NCBI GenBank assembly: GCA_005799545.1
Contig: SYGM01000089.1
Span: 1 to 34,148, forward strand
Reading direction: 5' to 3'
Length of the DNA stretch: 34,148 nt
From: Planctomycetia bacterium
GTDB taxonomy: Bacteria; Planctomycetota; UBA1135; GCA-002686595
Positions 32,045-34,148 of the stretch are shown here, in pieces. The position numbers and the translations under genes were made by a program. Under the pieces are notes generated by a model that was not told the DNA's origin, searched no databases, and worked only from the letters and a program-made list of their open reading frames with translations. Numbering within the stretch: position 1 is the stretch's first letter; each line of letters opens with the position of its first letter.

Positions 32045-32634
32045 GCCCTGCCTCCGGCCTTGCGGCCTTCCAACTGCGGCTTGAGCCGCTCGCCCAACTG
32101 CTGCAACCCTTCACTCACCAGCCAACCCACCGTTCCGATGCTGCGCCCCGTGATCTCGGCGATCTCCTTGTAGGAGCGATCCGCAAGCAGCCGCAGCACG
32201 AGCACTTCGCGCTGATCGACCGGCAGGCGTTCGAGTTCGCGCTCCACGGCAGCTCGCGTGTCGGCCTGCTCTACAGTGGCGATGCCGCCATCGTGCGCTT
32301 CGGGACTCGCGGCCTGCTCCTCGCGGAGCGATCGGCGTCGAGTGCTGCGTTGGGTGTCCATGCATGCGTTCCTGTTGACCGTGTGAAGCCAGGCACGCAG
32401 GTGCGCGCTCTGCGCCTGCGGGTCGCCATCGGTCGATGGCGGCAGGAGCGGCGGCGACTGCGCCAGCTTCAGGAACACCTCCTGCACCACCGCTTCACAA
32501 TCCGGACCCACGCCGAGAATGGCGCGGGCATGCCGCAGCAAGACTCCCTGATGACGATCGACCAGCGCCGCGAAGGCGCTTCGATCGCCGGCCCGGAAGG
32601 CCTGCAGCAACTGTCCGTCGGAAGCGGGTGTCAT
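32041..32634 (-). CDS. ECF-type RNA polymerase sigma factor
   Basis: 197 residues from ATG 32634, with GGAACGAG ahead. It has sigma region 2 (LVDRHQGVLLRHARAILGVG, then EAVVQEVFLKLAQ) near residues 24-60 and region 4 (LERLPVDQREVLVLRLLADRSYKEIAEITGRSIGTVGWLVSEGLQQL) near residues 134-180. It lacks region 3, as ECF factors do. A longer linker (about 60-125) is basic and Ser/Gln-rich. It is the first gene of the operon and overlaps the fused anti-sigma-like/vWA gene by ATGA, the usual sigma/anti-sigma coupling. Its target promoters are unknown; autoregulation is likely by analogy. Confidence 0.92.
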   Translation of the reverse strand: MTPASDGQLLQAFRAGDRSAFAALVDRHQGVLLRHARAILGVGPDCEAVVQEVFLKLAQSPPLLPPSTDGDPQAQSAHLRAWLHTVNRNACMDTQRSTRRRSLREEQAASPEAHDGGIATVEQADTRAAVERELERLPVDQREVLVLRLLADRSYKEIAEITGRSIGTVGWLVSEGLQQLGERLKPQLEGRKAGGRA

Positions 32635-32678
32635 GGACTCGTTCCGGCTCAGTCAACGACAGGGCGCCGGATCCTCTT

Positions 32679-32691
32679 GGCAGATTCTGCC
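32679..32691. promoter_or_regulatory. Palindrome in the sigma/hydrolase divergent region
   Basis: GGCAGATTCTGCC is a perfect 6-bp inverted repeat around one T, in the 89-base spacer between the sigma factor start (32634) and the hydrolase start (32724). TAAGAT at about 32708-32713 could be a -10 for the hydrolase, but spacing to TTGGCA is too long for a standard promoter. Candidate operator only. Confidence 0.3.
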
Positions 32692-32723
32692 CTTTCTCGC
32701 GTGCCTGCTAAGATCGCCGGCCC

Positions 32724-33461
32724 ATGGTAGACCCCGACCGTCCGCTGATCGGCATCAATGGCCTGCTCGACAAGACCACCGAGCCCAAGCTGCATCTGGC
32801 CAACCGCTACGCCAACGCCGTGCTCAAGGCCGGCGGCGTGCCCGTCGCGCTGACGCCCGTGGGCGGCCCGGGCGACATCGCGCGCATGCTCGCGCATCTC
32901 GATGGTCTGGTGCTTTCGGGAGGTGATGACTTCGACACGGCCCGGCTGGGTCTGGGACCGACGCATCCCGAGGCCGTGCCCGTGCCGGCGGAGAAGCAGG
33001 ACTGGGATTTCCTGCTGGCACGCGCCGCGCTCGAGCGCGGACTGCCGGTGCTCGGCATCTGCTACGGCATGCAGCTGCTGGGCCTCGCGGAGGGCGGTCG
33101 CATCTTCCAGCATCTGCCGGAGGACCGCCCCGGCTGTCAGGAGCACCGCAGAAAGGTGCTGCACAAGGTCGCGCTGGAGGCCGGATCGCGCATCGCGCGG
33201 GTCATGGGTGAGCGCGAGGTGGATGTGGTGTCGAGCCACCATCAGGCGCTCGCCAGCGTCGGCCCGCGCTGGAAGATCAGCGGTCGCGACCACGAAGGCC
33301 TGATCGAAGCGATCGAGCGCGAAGCGCATCCGTTCGCACTCGCCGTTCAGTGGCACCCGGAGCTGGCGCCGGAGGGCACCGTGCAGGACAAGCTGTTCCG
33401 GGCGCTGGTCGGTGCCGCCGCCATCGAATCCAACAAGCGCGCCTTCGGCGCCCGCACCTGA
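32724..33461 (+). CDS. Class I glutamine-amidotransferase-like gamma-glutamyl hydrolase (peptidase C26, PuuD-like)
   Basis: 245 residues from ATG 32724. The family cleaves gamma-glutamyl amides, as PuuD does in putrescine use. The catalytic triad is complete: nucleophile C113 in GICYGMQ, H211 and E213 in QWHPEL, with the DGLVLSGGDDFD (60-71) oxyanion region and VDVVSSHHQA before. The elbow reads GICYGMQ, as in GMP synthetase, rather than the GICRGxQ usual in PuuD. No polyamine genes are adjacent. aroB begins 5 bases later on the same strand, so the two are probably co-transcribed. Confidence 0.88.
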   Translation: MVDPDRPLIGINGLLDKTTEPKLHLANRYANAVLKAGGVPVALTPVGGPGDIARMLAHLDGLVLSGGDDFDTARLGLGPTHPEAVPVPAEKQDWDFLLARAALERGLPVLGICYGMQLLGLAEGGRIFQHLPEDRPGCQEHRRKVLHKVALEAGSRIARVMGEREVDVVSSHHQALASVGPRWKISGRDHEGLIEAIEREAHPFALAVQWHPELAPEGTVQDKLFRALVGAAAIESNKRAFGART

Positions 33462-33466
33462 GCTCC

Positions 33467-34148
33467 ATGGACGCGATCACGATTCCGGTCGGCGGTTCGC
33501 GTCCCTATGAGGTGCGCATCGGCCCGGGCCTGCTGCGCGATGCCGCGGCGCGCACGGTGCGCTGGTCACGCAAGCTGCTCCTGTCGGATGAGAATGTCGC
33601 GCCGCTCTATGCGGCGCGCGTCGGACTGCCGCAGTCCTACACGACGCACCTGGTCCAGCCGGGTGAGTCATCCAAGAGCTTCGGCGAGCTCGAACGCCTG
33701 CTCGACCGCATGGCGCAGGCCGAGCTCGACCGTCGCTCCTGCCTCGTGGCGCTCGGCGGCGGCGTGGTCTGCGATCTCGGCGGCCTCGCGGCGGCGCTGT
33801 ACATGCGCGGGATCGACTGCGTGATGCTCCCGACGACGCTGCTGTCGCAGGTGGATTCCTCCGTGGGTGGAAAGACCGCGATCAACCTTCGCGCCGGCAA
33901 AAATCTGGCCGGCGCGTTCCACCCCCCCGCGCTGGTGCTGGCCGACACGCAGACGCTCGCCACGCTCGATGAGCAGGAGTTCCGCTCCGGGCTGGGTGAA
34001 GTCATCAAGACCGCCGTGCTGGCGGGCGGGGAACTGCTGCAGCTCGTGGAAGAGGGCTCTGCTGCGCTGCGCAACCGCGATCCGGAGTTCCTCGCGGCCG
34101 TGGTGGCGCACTGCGTCCGTCACAAGGCCGGCGTGGTCGAGCGCGACG
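33467..34148 (+). CDS. aroB: 3-dehydroquinate synthase, N-terminal part (cut by window edge)
   Basis: ATG 33467 opens a frame that continues through the right edge for 227 full codons. AroB converts DAHP to 3-dehydroquinate in the shikimate pathway, using NAD+ and a divalent metal. Seen: the NAD-binding GGGVVCDLGG at 97-106 (usual G at the sixth position is C), PTTLLSQVDSSVGGKTAIN at 122-140, LRAGKNLAGAFHPP, and GLGEVIKTA at 175-183 with E178 as likely metal ligand (canonical AEVIK has A where G177 is). The last metal-binding histidines would lie beyond the window. No Shine-Dalgarno is clear; coupling to the C26 hydrolase gene is likely. Confidence 0.93.
   Translation, partial: MDAITIPVGGSRPYEVRIGPGLLRDAAARTVRWSRKLLLSDENVAPLYAARVGLPQSYTTHLVQPGESSKSFGELERLLDRMAQAELDRRSCLVALGGGVVCDLGGLAAALYMRGIDCVMLPTTLLSQVDSSVGGKTAINLRAGKNLAGAFHPPALVLADTQTLATLDEQEFRSGLGEVIKTAVLAGGELLQLVEEGSAALRNRDPEFLAAVVAHCVRHKAGVVERD

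Noticed and set aside
1-34148. tRNA, rRNA, CRISPR array, integrase, prophage or riboswitch.
   Set aside because: I found no cloverleaf, spaced repeat array, rRNA-like stretch or phage gene; the only mobile-element hint is the zinc-ribbon gene cut at the left edge.

Overview
The window is about 34 kb of dense, high-GC (roughly two thirds G+C by eye), gene-packed bacterial chromosome. I read 33 protein genes, two of them cut by the window edges, and no rRNA, tRNA, CRISPR array or prophage. The mix suggests a Planctomycetota-like bacterium: an EpsH/PEP-CTERM-type glycosyltransferase, a DUF1800/DUF1501 pair, an ECF sigma factor coupled to a YfbK-type von Willebrand protein, a secreted propeller/metalloprotease, a DUF6812-like protein, and mixed ATG/GTG/TTG starts with weak Shine-Dalgarno sites. 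This assignment is an inference; no marker here is decisive.

Layout. 1-5.5 kb: the edge of a zinc-ribbon transposase-like gene (TTG start, minus), a GT4 glycosyltransferase, a secreted propeller/HExxH protein (minus), a small membrane ORF, and a radical-SAM-like protein with no cysteine at all. 5.5-10 kb: an ABC ATPase, a thioesterase/alpha-beta hydrolase pair (minus), a likely ABC-2 permease, and a two-HKD phospholipase-D-like protein. 10-18.5 kb is an information-processing block: RluD-type pseudouridine synthase, bS21 with a clear terminator, RecD2, RarA, a SpoU/TrmH methyltransferase, a secreted unknown and RsgA. 18.5-20.8 kb: DUF6812-like protein, FolC, NUDIX. 20.8-27.5 kb: the DUF1800/DUF1501 export pair, a 44-codon ORF coupled to a UbiD-type decarboxylase, tryptophan 2,3-dioxygenase, and a lipoprotein with a phosphatase-like fold that lacks its catalytic cysteine. 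27.5-32.6 kb is one minus-strand operon: ECF sigma factor, fused anti-sigma-like/vWA protein, two membrane proteins, DUF423. 32.7 kb to the end: a C26 glutamine-amidotransferase-like hydrolase and the start of aroB.

Organisation. Strand changes every one to three genes. Convergent pairs lie nearly end to end, three of them sharing a single CTAG as both stop codons. Co-directional pairs are often joined by ATGA or GTGA overlaps. I see one good rho-independent terminator, after bS21.

Most worth following up: the cysteine-free radical-SAM-like protein; the sigma/vWA operon, in which the sigma partner appears to be a single membrane-spanning protein with an anti-sigma-like cytoplasmic end and an exported MIDAS vWA domain; and the cysteine-less phosphatase-like lipoprotein. 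Two catalytically dead-looking homologues in one window is itself unusual.
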